Shown: in pieces, positions 18,986-31,929 of the stretch
Layout of the letters: the number at the start of each line of letters is the position of its first letter
Position numbering within the stretch: the first letter of the stretch is position 1
Origin: Streptomyces mangrovisoli
GTDB lineage: Bacteria; Actinomycetota; Actinomycetes; Streptomycetales; Streptomycetaceae
Direction: 5' to 3'
DNA length: 64,000 nt
Assembly: GCF_000974985.2 (NCBI RefSeq)
Contig: NZ_LAVA02000026.1
Coordinates: forward strand, 1-64,000
Position numbers and translations under genes: made by a program
The notes under the pieces: model-generated
What the model was told of the DNA's origin: nothing
Seen by the model: the letters and a program-made list of their open reading frames with translations, nothing else
Databases searched by the model: none

Positions 18986-19047
18986 GATGGGGCCCTTTCT
19001 CGGGGAAGCGTTCGGTCGGCGGCCGGACCGCAGCTGCCTTGTACATT

Positions 19048-19061
19048 CATACGAATGCTTC
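19048..19061. promoter_or_regulatory. Weak palindrome upstream of purN
   Basis: CATTC-ATAC-GAATG, a 5-bp-arm inverted repeat in the only AT-richer stretch of the 18986-19278 interval, some 60 bp upstream of the purN start. A possible purine-regulator site, otherwise nothing is seen in this interval. Confidence 0.25.
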
Positions 19062-19278
19062 GCGCCCCGGGATACGGGGAAGTCTACGAAGCGGCCGACC
19101 GTCAGCAACGATACCGGCACACCGGACGGCCCCCACGGGACGGGGGCGTGGCCGGAAGGTAGCGTCTGCGGGGAGTGGGTATCGGGAACGCCGTGGTCCT
19201 GCGGCGCGTTCCCGGAGTGACAGCCCACACCATGCACGTCCGTCAGCCGTATCCATCTAGGGGAAGACGCTCATCTTG

Positions 19279-20124
19279 ATGCCGGATCGCAGCCCGCGAC
19301 TTCTCACGCTCCCCCCGCAGTCGGCGCAGCGAGGGGCACGGGGTGCCGTGCTGCTGCGCGAACGGCCGGCCTCGCCGCCCGACGCGCCCTCGCACGGCCC
19401 GGACGGTTCCGCGGGCGGGGCGGGCTCGGGTTCCGGCGCGCCCGCGGGCGGCCAGGGCGGCACGCCGTCCGGCCGGGACGGCGAGGGTCAGGACGACAAC
19501 CCGTTCGCCCCGCCGCCGGAGGGCACCCCGGACCGCCCCTGGCAGCCGCGCAAGCCCGCCGGCGGCCCGGACGGCGACGCGCAGGGCAAGGACTCCTCCC
19601 CGTGGGGCAGCCAGTGGAGCGACCGCCAGCCGGGCCGCTCCCCCGGCGGCTTCGGCGAGCGCCCCGGCGCGGGGCCCGGCGGCCCCGAGGGTCCGGGCGG
19701 CGGCGCCCCCGGGCCGCAGCTGCGCTGGGACCCCACGGACCCGGTCCAGCGGCGTGCCCGCTACTCGCTGCTGTCGGGCATGTGGGCCTTCTTCTTCGCG
19801 CTGTTCAGCTGGCCGTACGTGGCGCTGCTGCTCGGCGCGCTGGCCCTGTACTGGGGCGGCAGCGCGCTGCGCGCCAAGCCCCGCCGGCCCGACCCGGACA
19901 ACCCGGCGCCCGAGCCGCAGGGCCGCCCGCAGGTCACGGCCGCGATCAGCGGTCTGGTGACCGCGCTGCTGGCCCTGATGCTGGTGGCGGCGACGTTCAC
20001 GGCCCAGCTGGTCTACAGCGACTACTACACCTGCACCAACGACGCCCTCACCAACGAGGCGCGGCAGTCCTGCACCCACCTCCTGCCGGAGCAGCTGCGG
20101 GGCGTGCTGGGAACCGACGGCTGA
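19279..20124 (+). CDS. Integral membrane protein of unknown function
   Basis: About 281 residues: a disordered Gly/Pro/Asp-rich cytosolic region (res 1-150) ends in [22 protein letters not shown], followed by two membrane regions (about 165-195, a hairpin of two helices, and 220-245) and a short outside tail with a cysteine pair ([20 protein letters not shown]). ATG 19279 is directly preceded by TTG, either of which may be used. Its position between purN and a DUF6350 gene is conserved in my recollection of Streptomyces; no function is assignable. Confidence 0.75.
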   Translation: MPDRSPRLLTLPPQSAQRGARGAVLLRERPASPPDAPSHGPDGSAGGAGSGSGAPAGGQGGTPSGRDGEGQDDNPFAPPPEGTPDRPWQPRKPAGGPDGDAQGKDSSPWGSQWSDRQPGRSPGGFGERPGAGPGGPEGPGGGAPGPQLRWDPTDPVQRRARYSLLSGMWAFFFALFSWPYVALLLGALALYWGGSALRAKPRRPDPDNPAPEPQGRPQVTAAISGLVTALLALMLVAATFTAQLVYSDYYTCTNDALTNEARQSCTHLLPEQLRGVLGTDG

Positions 20125-20149
20125 CCGCTCCGCCCACGGGCCGGCCCCC

Positions 20150-23398
<3,249 letters not shown>

Positions 23399-23433
23399 TC
23401 ACCCGCGTGACGGCCGCGCGAGGTGTTCGGCCG

Positions 23434-23522
23434 CGGGCCGGTGGGGGTTGTTCGCGCAGTTCCCCGCGGCCCCGACGGGGCGCACCGACCGCACCTCCGA
23501 GGGGCGCGGGGAACTGCGCGAC
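23434..23522. repeat. Dispersed palindromic element, diverged copy
   Basis: Arms TCGCGCAGTTCCCCGCG (23452-23468) and CGCGGGGAACTGCGCGA (23505-23521) are perfect complements; the left flank GGCCGGTGGGGG matches the flank of the other copies. Located between convergent genes. Confidence 0.8.
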
Positions 23523-23560
23523 CGGCCACGACGGGGCCGCGCGACGCATGTCCACGGACG

Positions 23561-23604
23561 CACGGAAGGGCCCGCACCCCCCGTGAGGTGCGGGCCCTTC
23601 CGTG
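23561..23604. terminator. Terminator after sucCD
   Basis: Perfect 17-bp arms (23561-23577, 23588-23604) with a 10-base loop, 50 bp beyond the sucD stop codon. Confidence 0.85.
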
Positions 23605-23654
23605 TGGACCGGGCGTCCGGGCTCGGGGCCCGGATCAGGCCACGGGAAGCCGCA

Positions 23655-24539
23655 TCAGCCGGCGAGGATCTCGCGGGCCAGCTTCGCCGTCTCGGTCGGC
23701 GTCTTGCCGACCTTGACGCCGGCGGCCTCGAGGGCCTCCTTCTTCGCCTGGGCGGTGCCGGACGAGCCGGAGACGATGGCGCCCGCGTGGCCCATGGTCT
23801 TGCCCTCGGGCGCGGTGAAGCCCGCGACGTAGCCGACGACCGGCTTGGTCACGTTCTTCGCGATGAAGGCCGCGGCCCGCTCCTCGGCGTCGCCGCCGAT
23901 CTCACCGATCATGACGATCAGGTCGGTGTCGGGGTCGTCCTGGAAGGCGGCCAGCGCGTCGATGTGCGTGGTGCCGATGATCGGGTCGCCACCGATGCCG
24001 ACGGCGGTGGAGAAGCCGATGTCGCGCAGCTCGTACATCATCTGGTACGTCAGCGTGCCGGACTTCGAGACCAGGCCGATGCGGCCCGGCTTCGTGATGT
24101 CGCCCGGGATGATGCCGACGTTCGACTGGCCCGGGGTGATGATGCCGGGGCAGTTCGGGCCGATGATCCGGGTCTTGTTGCCCTTCTTGCCGGCGTACGC
24201 CCAGAAGGAGGCCGTGTCGTGCACGGCGATGCCCTCGGTGATCACGACGGCCAGCGGGATCTCGGCGTCGATGGCCTCGACGACGGCGTCCTTGGTGAAC
24301 TTCTCCGGCACGAAGATGACGGAGACGTTGGCGCCGGTGGCCTCGATGGCCTCCTTGACGGTGCCGAAGACGGGTACCTCGGTGCCGTCGAAGTCGACCT
24401 TCTGACCCGCCTTGCGCGGGTTCACGCCGCCCACGACCTCGGTGCCGTCACCCAGCATGAGCTTGGTGTGCTTCATGCCGGTGGCGCCGGTCATGCCCTG
24501 GACGATGACCTTGCTGTCCTTGTTGAGCCAGATAGCCAT
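23655..24539 (-). CDS. sucD: Succinyl-CoA synthetase alpha subunit
   Basis: Interconverts succinyl-CoA and succinate with substrate-level phosphorylation in the TCA cycle. The 294-residue subunit has the CoA-binding N-terminus ([17 protein letters not shown]), [12 protein letters not shown] and the phospho-histidine motif [20 protein letters not shown] 24539 lies 25 bp after the sucC stop, in the same operon. Confidence 0.97.
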   Translation of the reverse strand: MAIWLNKDSKVIVQGMTGATGMKHTKLMLGDGTEVVGGVNPRKAGQKVDFDGTEVPVFGTVKEAIEATGANVSVIFVPEKFTKDAVVEAIDAEIPLAVVITEGIAVHDTASFWAYAGKKGNKTRIIGPNCPGIITPGQSNVGIIPGDITKPGRIGLVSKSGTLTYQMMYELRDIGFSTAVGIGGDPIIGTTHIDALAAFQDDPDTDLIVMIGEIGGDAEERAAAFIAKNVTKPVVGYVAGFTAPEGKTMGHAGAIVSGSSGTAQAKKEALEAAGVKVGKTPTETAKLAREILAG

Positions 24540-24564
24540 GGTGTTGGTGTCCTCGTCCTTGTGC

Positions 24565-25743
24565 TTACTTGGCGGCGGCCAGCTCGGCGGCCTTGTCGGC
24601 CGCGCCGTCCATGGTGTCGACGCGCTGCACCAGCGGGTGGTTGGCGTCGGTGAGGATCTTGCGGCCCAGCTCGGCGTTGTTGCCGTCGAGGCGGACGACG
24701 AGCGGCTTCGTCACGTTCTCGCCGCGGTCCTCGAGGAGCTTCAGAGCCTGCACGATGCCGTTGGCGACCTCGTCGCACGCCGTGATGCCACCGAAGACGT
24801 TGACGAAGACGGACTTGACGTCCGGGTCGCCGAGGATGATCTCCAGGCCGTTCGCCATCACCTGGGCGGACGCGCCGCCACCGATGTCGAGGAAGTTGGC
24901 GGGCTTGACGCCACCGTGGTTCTCACCGGCGTACGCGACGACGTCCAGGGTGCTCATGACGAGACCCGCGCCGTTGCCGATGATGCCGACCTCGCCCTCG
25001 AGCTTGACGTAGTTGAGGCCCTTCTCCTTGGCCGCGGCCTCGAGGGGGTTGGCCGCGTCCTTGTCGTGGAGCTCCTCGTACTCGGGGTGGCGGAACTCGG
25101 CGTTCTCGTCGAGCGACACCTTGCCGTCGAGCGCGATGACCTCGCCGGAGGCGACCTTCGCGAGCGGGTTGACCTCGACCAGGAGGGCGTCCGACTTGAT
25201 GAAGGTGTCCCACAGCTTGACGAGGACGTTCGCGACCTTGTCGGCGACCTCGGCCGGGAAGTTGGCGGCCGCGACGATCTCGCGGGCCTTGGCCTCGTCC
25301 ACGCCGTCGATGGCGTCGATCGGGGTCTTGGCGACGGCCTCGGGGCGGGTGGCCGCCACCTCCTCGATCTCCATGCCGCCCTCGACGGAGGCGATGGAGA
25401 GGAAGGTGCGGTTGGCACGGTCGAGGAGGAAGGAGACGTAGTACTCCTCGAGGATCTCCGGGGCGGTCTCGGCGATCATGACCTTGTGGACCGTGTGGCC
25501 CTTGATGTCCATGCCGAGAATGTCCGTCGCCCGGGCGACGGCCTCGTCCGCGGAGGCGGCCAGCTTGACGCCACCGGCCTTGCCGCGACCACCGACCTTC
25601 ACCTGCGCCTTGACGACGGACTTGCCGCCGAGCCGCTCGGTGATCTCGCGCGCCGCCTCAGGCGTGTCGATGACTTCACCGGCCAGCACCGGTACATCGT
25701 GCTTGGCGAAGAGGTCCCTCGCCTGGTACTCGAACAGGTCCAC
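24565..25743 (-). CDS. sucC: Succinyl-CoA synthetase beta subunit
   Basis: The 392-residue ATP-grasp subunit starts [19 protein letters not shown], with [29 protein letters not shown], and [19 protein letters not shown]. Starts at GTG 25743 preceded by GGGACGGA. First gene of sucCD. Upstream lies a 950-bp interval containing a site matching the Streptomyces Crp consensus. Confidence 0.97.
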   Translation of the reverse strand: MDLFEYQARDLFAKHDVPVLAGEVIDTPEAAREITERLGGKSVVKAQVKVGGRGKAGGVKLAASADEAVARATDILGMDIKGHTVHKVMIAETAPEILEEYYVSFLLDRANRTFLSIASVEGGMEIEEVAATRPEAVAKTPIDAIDGVDEAKAREIVAAANFPAEVADKVANVLVKLWDTFIKSDALLVEVNPLAKVASGEVIALDGKVSLDENAEFRHPEYEELHDKDAANPLEAAAKEKGLNYVKLEGEVGIIGNGAGLVMSTLDVVAYAGENHGGVKPANFLDIGGGASAQVMANGLEIILGDPDVKSVFVNVFGGITACDEVANGIVQALKLLEDRGENVTKPLVVRLDGNNAELGRKILTDANHPLVQRVDTMDGAADKAAELAAAK

Positions 25744-25928
25744 GCGCTTCCGTCCCTATCAGTGATCTCGTCGCGGTTCGTTGGATGCGTGGGCGTGCCG
25801 CGAAGGGCAACGTGACGTCCGCGTGTGTCACAAGGGGGGCGCACACGGTGTCCGAGCGCGCGGCATGTCCGTCTCGCAGGTTATCGCCGCTTGCCGAAGG
25901 TCCCTAAATCGAGGGTCACACGGCCGCG

Positions 25929-25942
25929 GTGATACCTGTCAC
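25929..25942. promoter_or_regulatory. Candidate Crp site upstream of sucC
   Basis: GTGATACCTGTCAC fits the published Streptomyces Crp pattern GTG-N6-GNCAC and is nearly symmetric. It is 186 bp upstream of the sucC start. Such short motifs occur by chance, so support is moderate at best. Confidence 0.35.
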
Positions 25943-26072
25943 ATGATGCCGTTTTCTACGGCACCCCGTGCCGCGGGCACCGGGTGGGAAGCGGTCCCCG
26001 ATCCGAACGGGAGGGGAACGGGACACGACCGGCGGCCCGCCCGCGAGGGGGTCGCGGCGGGGCCGGGATGAA

Positions 26073-26104
26073 GCCTCACCGGGCTGGGGTTGACCCGGTG
26101 AGGC
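26073..26104. terminator. Isolated hairpin in the sucC-VWA interval
   Basis: GCCTCACCGGG (26073-26083) and CCCGGTGAGGC (26094-26104), an 11-bp stem with 10-base loop. The 25744-26694 interval has several open frames on both strands but none has coding-type composition, a ribosome-binding site and a recognisable product together, so I call no gene here. Confidence 0.5.
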
Positions 26105-26694
26105 CCCGTGCTCAGCCCCGGAAGGGCGCCCCGATCAGGGGGTTCCCCGGAACTCGGAACGATTGATCCCCACCCCAATGGAGACCACCCGCCCCGTCCG
26201 CGCGGACCCGTCCGGAGCCGGCCGATGGCGTTCGGCCGTCCGGGCGGTCGCCCCCGCGGAGTCCTCTGCACGCGCCGCGCGACGGCACCCACGGCGACTG
26301 CACGCATTGCCTTCGCGGGGTGCGGTTGCGCTCCCCGCACGGGTGCGGGCGGAGCACGCGAGACCCGCCCGGCGGCGGCCCTACGGCGTCCCGTCGCCCG
26401 GCGCGACGTCGGTGACCCTGTGCCCGGTACGCGACGGAGCAGTCACGCCGCGGGCGGGAGGCCGGGCGGCGGGACGGGACGCAACAGGGGCGAAAGGATC
26501 ACTTGGTACGAGACAGCGATCTTTACGGGACGCCCGGGGTTGCGCAAGCCCCCCATTACCGATGGGTAGGCATGTCCACTTTCCGGCCTTCCGGCCGTTT
26601 CTCGTCAATAAGTCGGCATATCGCCAACGCTCTCACCGTGCGCGGCGACGCAGCCGGGTCCGGGCGGTTCCTCGGGCGGTTCCTCCGGCGGGCC

Positions 26695-27858
26695 TCAGCC
26701 GGCCTCGGGTATCGGCAGCGGCCGCTTCTCGATGGCCGCCGCCATCACCTCGGGGAACAGATCGGGCGTGCAGGCGAAGGCCGGCGCGCCCAGCGCGGCC
26801 AGCGCCGCCGCGTGCTCGCGGTCGTACGCCGGCGCCCCCTCGTCGGACAGCGCCAGCAGCGCCGCGAACTGCACCCCCGACGCCTTCATCGCCGCGACCC
26901 GCTTCAGCATCTCGTCGCGGATACCCCCTTCGTAGAGGTCGCTGATCAGCACCACCACGGTCTCGGCGGGCCGGGTGATCTGCGACTGGCAGTAGGCGAG
27001 CGCCCGGTTGATGTCCGTGCCGCCGCCGAGCTGGGTGCCGAAGAGCACGTCCACGGGGTCGTCGAGCTGGTCGGTCAGGTCGACCACCGCCGTGTCGAAG
27101 ACGACCAGCCGGGTCCGGATCGACCGCATCGACGCCAGCACCGCCCCGAACACCGAGGCGTAGACGACCGACGCCGCCATCGAACCGGACTGGTCGATGC
27201 AGAGCACGACCTCCTTCTTCACCGACTGCGCCGCCCGGCCGTAGCCGATCAGCCGCTCGGGCACGATCGTGCGGTACTCCGGCAGGTAGTGCTTGAGGTT
27301 GGCCGCGATCGTGCGGTTCCAGTCGATGTCGTGGTGGCGCGGCCGGGCGATGCGCGCGCTGCGGTCGAGCGCGCCGGTGAGCGTGGCCCGGGTACGGGTG
27401 GCCAGCCGCTTCTCCAGGTCCTCGACGACCTTGCGCACCACCGCGCGCGCCGTCTCGCGCGTGGTCTCCGGCATCGCCTTGTTGAGCGAGAGCAGCGTGC
27501 CGACCAGGTGCACGTCGGCCTCGACCGCCTCCAGCATCTCCGGCTCCAGCAGCAGCGAGGCCAGCCCGAGCCGGTCGATCGCGTCGCGCTGCATGACCTG
27601 TACGACGGAGGACGGGAAGTACGTCCGGATGTCACCGAGCCAGCGCGCCACGGCCGGCGCCGACGCCCCGAGCCCCGCCGAGCGGTCCTTGGCGCCGCGC
27701 CGTCCGTCCTCCTTGCCGTAGAGCGCGGTCAGCGCCCCGTCCATCGCGGCGTCCTGAGCGGAGAGCGCGCGACCGACACCGTCCGCCCGACCGCCGCCGA
27801 GCACCAGCCGCCAGCGCCGCAGCCGCTCCTGCGCCGGGTCCGCCACCTCGTCCGTCAT
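26695..27858 (-). CDS. VWA-domain (CoxE/YehP-like) protein
   Basis: The 387-residue cytosolic protein has an N-terminal helical domain and a C-terminal von Willebrand A domain with an intact metal-binding MIDAS: DQSGS (D222, S224, S226), T281 in GGGTDIN and D307 in LISDLYEGG. Partners of MoxR-type AAA ATPases carry this domain. ATG 27858 overlaps the DUF5682 stop codon (ATGA), so it is the coupled last gene of moxR-DUF5682-VWA. It probably presents a substrate to, or is remodelled by, the MoxR ATPase; the substrate is unknown. Confidence 0.9.
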   Translation of the reverse strand: MTDEVADPAQERLRRWRLVLGGGRADGVGRALSAQDAAMDGALTALYGKEDGRRGAKDRSAGLGASAPAVARWLGDIRTYFPSSVVQVMQRDAIDRLGLASLLLEPEMLEAVEADVHLVGTLLSLNKAMPETTRETARAVVRKVVEDLEKRLATRTRATLTGALDRSARIARPRHHDIDWNRTIAANLKHYLPEYRTIVPERLIGYGRAAQSVKKEVVLCIDQSGSMAASVVYASVFGAVLASMRSIRTRLVVFDTAVVDLTDQLDDPVDVLFGTQLGGGTDINRALAYCQSQITRPAETVVVLISDLYEGGIRDEMLKRVAAMKASGVQFAALLALSDEGAPAYDREHAAALAALGAPAFACTPDLFPEVMAAAIEKRPLPIPEAG

Positions 27859-30395
27859 CCGCCCACCCCCGCGAGGTCGTTGTCGTCGGTACTGATCGTG
27901 TCGGTAGCGATCGTTTCGGTACTGATTGTTTCGGTACTGGTTGTTTCGGCACCGATCATGTCGGTACCGACCGTTTCGGTCCCCGTGTCGGTGAGGGTGT
28001 CCGGGTCGTCCAGGCCGAGGAGCAGGCGGAGCACCGGGGTGACGGCCGCCGCCCGGCCGGGGTCGGACTCGGCGGCGAAGCCCGGGAGGGCCCCGGTGCC
28101 GGCGGCCGCCGCCCGCGGCCCCTCGCCCGGGCCACGCCGGACCAGTTCGCCGAGCGTTCTGCGGACGCCCGGCTCGTACGCCGAGAAGGTGCGGCGCAAC
28201 AGCGGCAGCACGTCGGTGAACGCCTCCGCCGGCACCCCGGTCAGCCATGCGTCGACCAGCCCGAGCAGCCGTTCGTCGTGGACGAGGAGCATCCCGCCGC
28301 CCGAGCCGCCGCCCACGAACCCCTCGATCCACGCGGCCGCGTCCGCGGGCGGGGTGCCCGGCGACAGCACATGGCCCATCAGCCGTGCCGCCTCGTCCTG
28401 CGCCAGCTCCCCTTCGTCCAGCAGGAGCCGTACGGCCCGCCCACGGATCACGCCCGGCACGGTGTCCCGCCCGGACAGCACGCGCAGCACGGCCCGCCAC
28501 CGGTCGCGCAGCTGCGCGCGGCCGGTCGCGGGTGCCTCGTCCAGGAGGCCCACCGCGGTGTGCACCGCGTCCACGTGGCCGCGCATCGCCTCGGCGGCGT
28601 CCGCGTCCAGCGCGGCGCAGGCCGGGGGCAGACCGACGAAGATACGCTCGGCCAGGCCCGCGGCGACCTCGGACAGGGCCGCGGTGTCGGTGCCGCGGAC
28701 ATCGCCGTAGCGCAGCGAGCGGACCAGCGCCGGGAGGGCCTCGGCGAGCCGGCCGACGTCCGTGTCGAGCGCCGCCCGGTCGGCGAGGACCCGCATGACG
28801 ACGGGCAGCGCCCGCGCCAGCCCCGCGAGCAGGCACCGCTCCGCGAGCGCGGTGACATCGGCCAGCGCCCGCGCGGCGACGGCGTCGGACTCCGCCTTCG
28901 CGGTCGCGGCGGCGAGCACCGTGGTGCCCCACACCCCGGCCTCGGCGACCCGCACCGACAGCTCCGGCTCCCAGCGCAGCCGCCAGGTCTCCCGGAACGT
29001 CCCCGTGCTGCCGCGGGACGCGGCCGGCTCACCCCAGCCGACGCCCAGCAGACCCAGCCGGTGCAGCAGTCCGCTGCGCTCGGCGTCGGTCTCCTTGCGC
29101 AGGTCGAGCTCCAGCTCCCGCTCCAGGGCCTCCGGCTTCAGGCGCAGCCGGCGCTGGAGGCGGGTGAGGTCGCGCTGCAGGGGCACCGCGGGCGCCGACT
29201 CGGGCACCTCCCCCAGTACGTCCCCCACGATCAGCCGGTCGTGCACGAGGGCCAGCGGCACGTCCGAGCCCTCGCACATCACGGCCCGCACCGCGTCGGT
29301 GGTCTCGCCCAGGCCGGGCAGCGGACGGCCGCGCATCACGGCGAGCGTCTCGGCCAGCCGCACCGCCTCGATGACATGGGCCGAGGAGACGATCCGGTCC
29401 TCGTCCCGCAGCAGGCCCGCCACCTTGGTCAGCCACCGTTCGACCGGGCGGTCGGGCGCCGCGAACAGATGCCCGTACCACCCCGGTGAGTCGATGCCGG
29501 CGCCGTAGCCGCTCGCCCTGGCCAGCCTGCGGTGCGTCCAGGGCACCCAGGTCAGGTCCGCCTTCACCTTGGGCAGGCCCTTCAGCAGGGCCCGGTCCGC
29601 GGCGACAGAGCTCCTGGCGCGCAGCGCGGGAACGTGCCAGGCCCCGCAGACCACGGCGACCTCGTCCGCGCCGAACTCCTTCTGCGCCGCGCGCACCTGG
29701 AGCCGCATATGGGCCTCGCGGACCAGGTCCCGGGCGTGGCCGCCGTGACCGTACGTCTCGCGCAGCGCGCCCATGGCCTCCTCCAGCACCGTGAACGGAG
29801 CGAAGGCGTCCGGCTCCCCGGCCCCCCGGTGCTCCACGACGTCCTCCCACCAGCGCTCGGGGTCGTCGTACCCGGCGGTCTCCGCGAGGACGGCCAGCGG
29901 ATCGACCCGGACGTCGGCGCCGGGATGCGGATGGGAATCGGGATCGGGATGGGGGTCAGGATCGGGATGGGGGGCGGGACCGCCGTCGTCGTCGGGCGGG
30001 CCGTCCGCCGCGGGCGTCCGTGCGTGCTCCTCCGTCAGGGTGTGCAGCACGTCCTCCGCCAGCGTGTGCGCGGCCGGCAGGTCGATGAAGCGGGCCGGGA
30101 CGCCGTGGTGCAGGGCCCAGCGGATCGCGACCCACTCGGGGGAGAACTCGGCCAGCGGCCAGAACGCCGAACGGCCGGGCTCGTCCACGGCGTGCGCGAG
30201 CAGCGCGACCGGCGGGCGCATCTCCTCGTCGGCGGCGAGCGGGATCAGCGCGTCGGCCTCGGGCGGGCCCTCGATCAGCACGACCCGGGGGCGGGCCGCG
30301 GCCAGCGCCCGCCGCACGGCGCGCGCCGAGCCCGGTCCGTGGTGCCGCACCCCGAGCAGCAGCGGCCCCCCGCCCGCGCGCTCAGCGCCCGCCAC
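27855..30395 (-). CDS. DUF5682 family protein
   Basis: An 846-residue protein beginning LLLGVRHHGPGSARAVRRAL and RVVLIEGPPEADALIPLA, the conserved N-terminal segments of DUF5682. A conserved VCGAWHVPAL (around residue 250) follows a short His/Pro/Asp-rich low-complexity insert (about res 135-160). No catalytic function is established; the N-terminal HH-G and E-GPP motifs recall TraB/ChaN-like folds, which is a guess. The C-terminus is a repetitive Thr/Glu/Ile tail (TETISTETIATDTIS). GTG 30395 has GAGGGGGA upstream. It is always expected between moxR and VWA genes in this type of cluster. Confidence 0.85.
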   Translation of the reverse strand: MAGAERAGGGPLLLGVRHHGPGSARAVRRALAAARPRVVLIEGPPEADALIPLAADEEMRPPVALLAHAVDEPGRSAFWPLAEFSPEWVAIRWALHHGVPARFIDLPAAHTLAEDVLHTLTEEHARTPAADGPPDDDGGPAPHPDPDPHPDPDSHPHPGADVRVDPLAVLAETAGYDDPERWWEDVVEHRGAGEPDAFAPFTVLEEAMGALRETYGHGGHARDLVREAHMRLQVRAAQKEFGADEVAVVCGAWHVPALRARSSVAADRALLKGLPKVKADLTWVPWTHRRLARASGYGAGIDSPGWYGHLFAAPDRPVERWLTKVAGLLRDEDRIVSSAHVIEAVRLAETLAVMRGRPLPGLGETTDAVRAVMCEGSDVPLALVHDRLIVGDVLGEVPESAPAVPLQRDLTRLQRRLRLKPEALERELELDLRKETDAERSGLLHRLGLLGVGWGEPAASRGSTGTFRETWRLRWEPELSVRVAEAGVWGTTVLAAATAKAESDAVAARALADVTALAERCLLAGLARALPVVMRVLADRAALDTDVGRLAEALPALVRSLRYGDVRGTDTAALSEVAAGLAERIFVGLPPACAALDADAAEAMRGHVDAVHTAVGLLDEAPATGRAQLRDRWRAVLRVLSGRDTVPGVIRGRAVRLLLDEGELAQDEAARLMGHVLSPGTPPADAAAWIEGFVGGGSGGGMLLVHDERLLGLVDAWLTGVPAEAFTDVLPLLRRTFSAYEPGVRRTLGELVRRGPGEGPRAAAAGTGALPGFAAESDPGRAAAVTPVLRLLLGLDDPDTLTDTGTETVGTDMIGAETTSTETISTETIATDTISTDDNDLAGVGG
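27885..27990. repeat. Short tandem repeats coding for the DUF5682 tail
   Basis: Repeats of about 15 bases (GTTTCGGTACTGATT type) encode the pentad T-E/D-T-I-S/A/G at the extreme C-terminus, just before the overlapping VWA start. The base composition is clearly lower in GC than the surroundings. Confidence 0.65.
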
Positions 30396-30669
30396 ACCGT
30401 CCCCCTCGCACCGCGGGACCCCCGGCCGCCCGCCCTGCCCGCCGTCCCGGACGTCGGGCTCCGTGCGGTCGCGGACCCCGGTGGGCCCGCTGCGGCCAGC
30501 GCGTGTCGTCGTCGAACACCATGCCCTCCTTCCGGCACTCCGGAGCCGGGGCCCCGGTCGTCGCCGTGGTCGTCACCGCCGTGGTCGTCACCGCTGTGGT
30601 CGTCACCGCCGCCGTCTTCATCGCCTTCGTCCTCTTCGTCGTCATCGTCGTCATCGCGGGGGTGCTCAC
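30382..30669 (-). CDS. Possible small Thr/Ala-rich coupled protein
   Basis: A 95-codon frame starts with GTG in a GTGA overlap with the moxR stop and ends 14 bases inside the DUF5682 gene. Its N-terminal half is Thr/Lys/Ala-rich with the repeat AVTTT; the rest is Arg/Gly-rich. Third-position GC is high in the first half. The tight overlaps on both sides argue for a real coupled ORF, but low complexity and lack of a recognisable domain argue against. The alternative is a 270-bp untranslated gap between moxR and DUF5682. Confidence 0.3.
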   Translation of the reverse strand: MSTPAMTTMTTKRTKAMKTAAVTTTAVTTTAVTTTATTGAPAPECRKEGMVFDDDTRWPQRAHRGPRPHGARRPGRRAGRAAGGPAVRGGRCGGR

Positions 30670-31814
30670 GCGCTCACCTCCCGGCAGGCGCGGTAGAAGT
30701 CCTTCCAGCCGTCGCGTTCGCGCACGACCGTCTCCAGGTACTCCCGCCAGACCACCCGGTCGGCGGCCGGGTCGCGGACCACCGCGCCGAGGATGCCCGC
30801 GGCGACGTCGCCGGGCCGCAGCACGCCGTCGCCGAAGTGGGCGGCGAGCGCGAGACCGTTGGTCACCACGGAGATCGCCTCGGCGGTGGACAGCGTGCCG
30901 CTGGGCGACTTCAGCTTGGTCCGTCCGTCCGCCGTCATCCCGTCGCGCAGCTCACGGAAGACGGTGACGACGCGGCGGATCTCGTCGGCGCCGTCGGGCG
31001 CGGCCGGCAGATCGAGGGAGCGGCCGATCTGGTCGACGCGGCGCGCCACGATCTCGACCTCGGCGTCGGCGCTCTCCGGCAGCGGCAGCACCACCGTGTT
31101 GAAGCGGCGGCGCAGCGCGCTCGACAGGTCGTTGACCCCGCGGTCGCGGTCGTTGGCCGTGGCGATGAGGTTGAAGCCGCGGACCGCCTGCACCTCCTGC
31201 CCCAGCTCCGGTATCGGCAGGGTCTTCTCGGACAGGATGGTGATCAACGTGTCCTGCACGTCGGCGGGGATACGGGTCAGTTCCTCGACCCGGGCCGTCA
31301 TGCCCTCCGCCATGGCCCGCATCACGGGGCTGGGCACGAGCGCGGCGCGGCTCGGGCCGTGGGCGAGGAGCTGCGCGTAGTTCCAGCCGTAGCGGATCGC
31401 CTCCTCCGGTGTGCCCGCCGTGCCCTGGACCAGCAGCGTCGAGTCCCCGCTGACCGCCGCGGCCAGGTGTTCCGACACCCAGGTCTTGGCGGTGCCGGGC
31501 ACGCCGAGCAGGAGCAGGGCCCGGTCGGTGGCGAGCGTGGTGACGGCCACCTCGACGATGCGGCGCGGCCCCACGTACTTCGGTGTGATCACGGTGCCGT
31601 CCGGCAGCGTGCCGCCCAGCAGATAGGTCGCCACCGCCCACGGCGACAGCTTCCAGCGGGCCGGGCGCGGCCGGTCGTCCTGGGCGGCCAGCGCCGCGAG
31701 TTCGGTGGCGAAAGCGTCCTCGGCGTGCGGTCGCAACGCCTCGGACCGCTCGGGCGCGGACGCGTCCGCGGTGGTCTGTGCGACAGACCGCGACATGGCT
31801 GACGTGGCTGACAT
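30666..31814 (-). CDS. MoxR-type AAA+ ATPase
   Basis: The 382-residue protein has Walker A GVPGTAKT (104-111), a following AAA+ core with ILSEKTLPIPELGQEVQAVRGF and the sensor-1-like LIATANDRDRGVNDLSSALRRRF (written in part), then a lid domain. MoxR ATPases pair with VWA proteins to insert metals or remodel complexes. ATG 31814 has GGAGGGGACC upstream. It is first in the moxR-DUF5682-VWA operon and shares a promoter region with a divergent SWIM gene; a RecA-NDp-like element at 31858-31880 points at it. Confidence 0.92.
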   Translation of the reverse strand: MSATSAMSRSVAQTTADASAPERSEALRPHAEDAFATELAALAAQDDRPRPARWKLSPWAVATYLLGGTLPDGTVITPKYVGPRRIVEVAVTTLATDRALLLLGVPGTAKTWVSEHLAAAVSGDSTLLVQGTAGTPEEAIRYGWNYAQLLAHGPSRAALVPSPVMRAMAEGMTARVEELTRIPADVQDTLITILSEKTLPIPELGQEVQAVRGFNLIATANDRDRGVNDLSSALRRRFNTVVLPLPESADAEVEIVARRVDQIGRSLDLPAAPDGADEIRRVVTVFRELRDGMTADGRTKLKSPSGTLSTAEAISVVTNGLALAAHFGDGVLRPGDVAAGILGAVVRDPAADRVVWREYLETVVRERDGWKDFYRACREVSA

Positions 31815-31857
31815 GGCTGAGGTCCCCTCCAGCTCGGCCGGTTCGGATCTGTCACCC

Positions 31858-31880
31858 ACCGTGCACCACCCCACTGACAA
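31858..31880 (-). promoter_or_regulatory. RecA-NDp (PafBC-type) promoter element for moxR operon
   Basis: Read on the minus strand, TTGTCAGTGGG, six bases, then CACGGT. The Streptomyces RecA-NDp consensus I know is TTGTCAGTGGC-N6-TAGggT. The upstream box is perfect in ten bases; the -10 is imperfect (C for T at its first base). The moxR ATG is 44 nt downstream with a good ribosome-binding site. Confidence 0.6.
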
Positions 31881-31929
31881 TGCGATGTGACCTGCGAGAA
31901 CGCGTTCGCCGGGGCGGCTGCCCGGCCGA

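Noticed and set aside
16785..19046. Apparent purN-purH fusion frame
   Set aside because: The purH frame is open through purN in a wrong frame; the real genes are separate and joined by a GTGA overlap.
25744..26694. Several open frames in the sucC-VWA interval
   Set aside because: None has a ribosome-binding site together with coding-like composition or a recognisable product.
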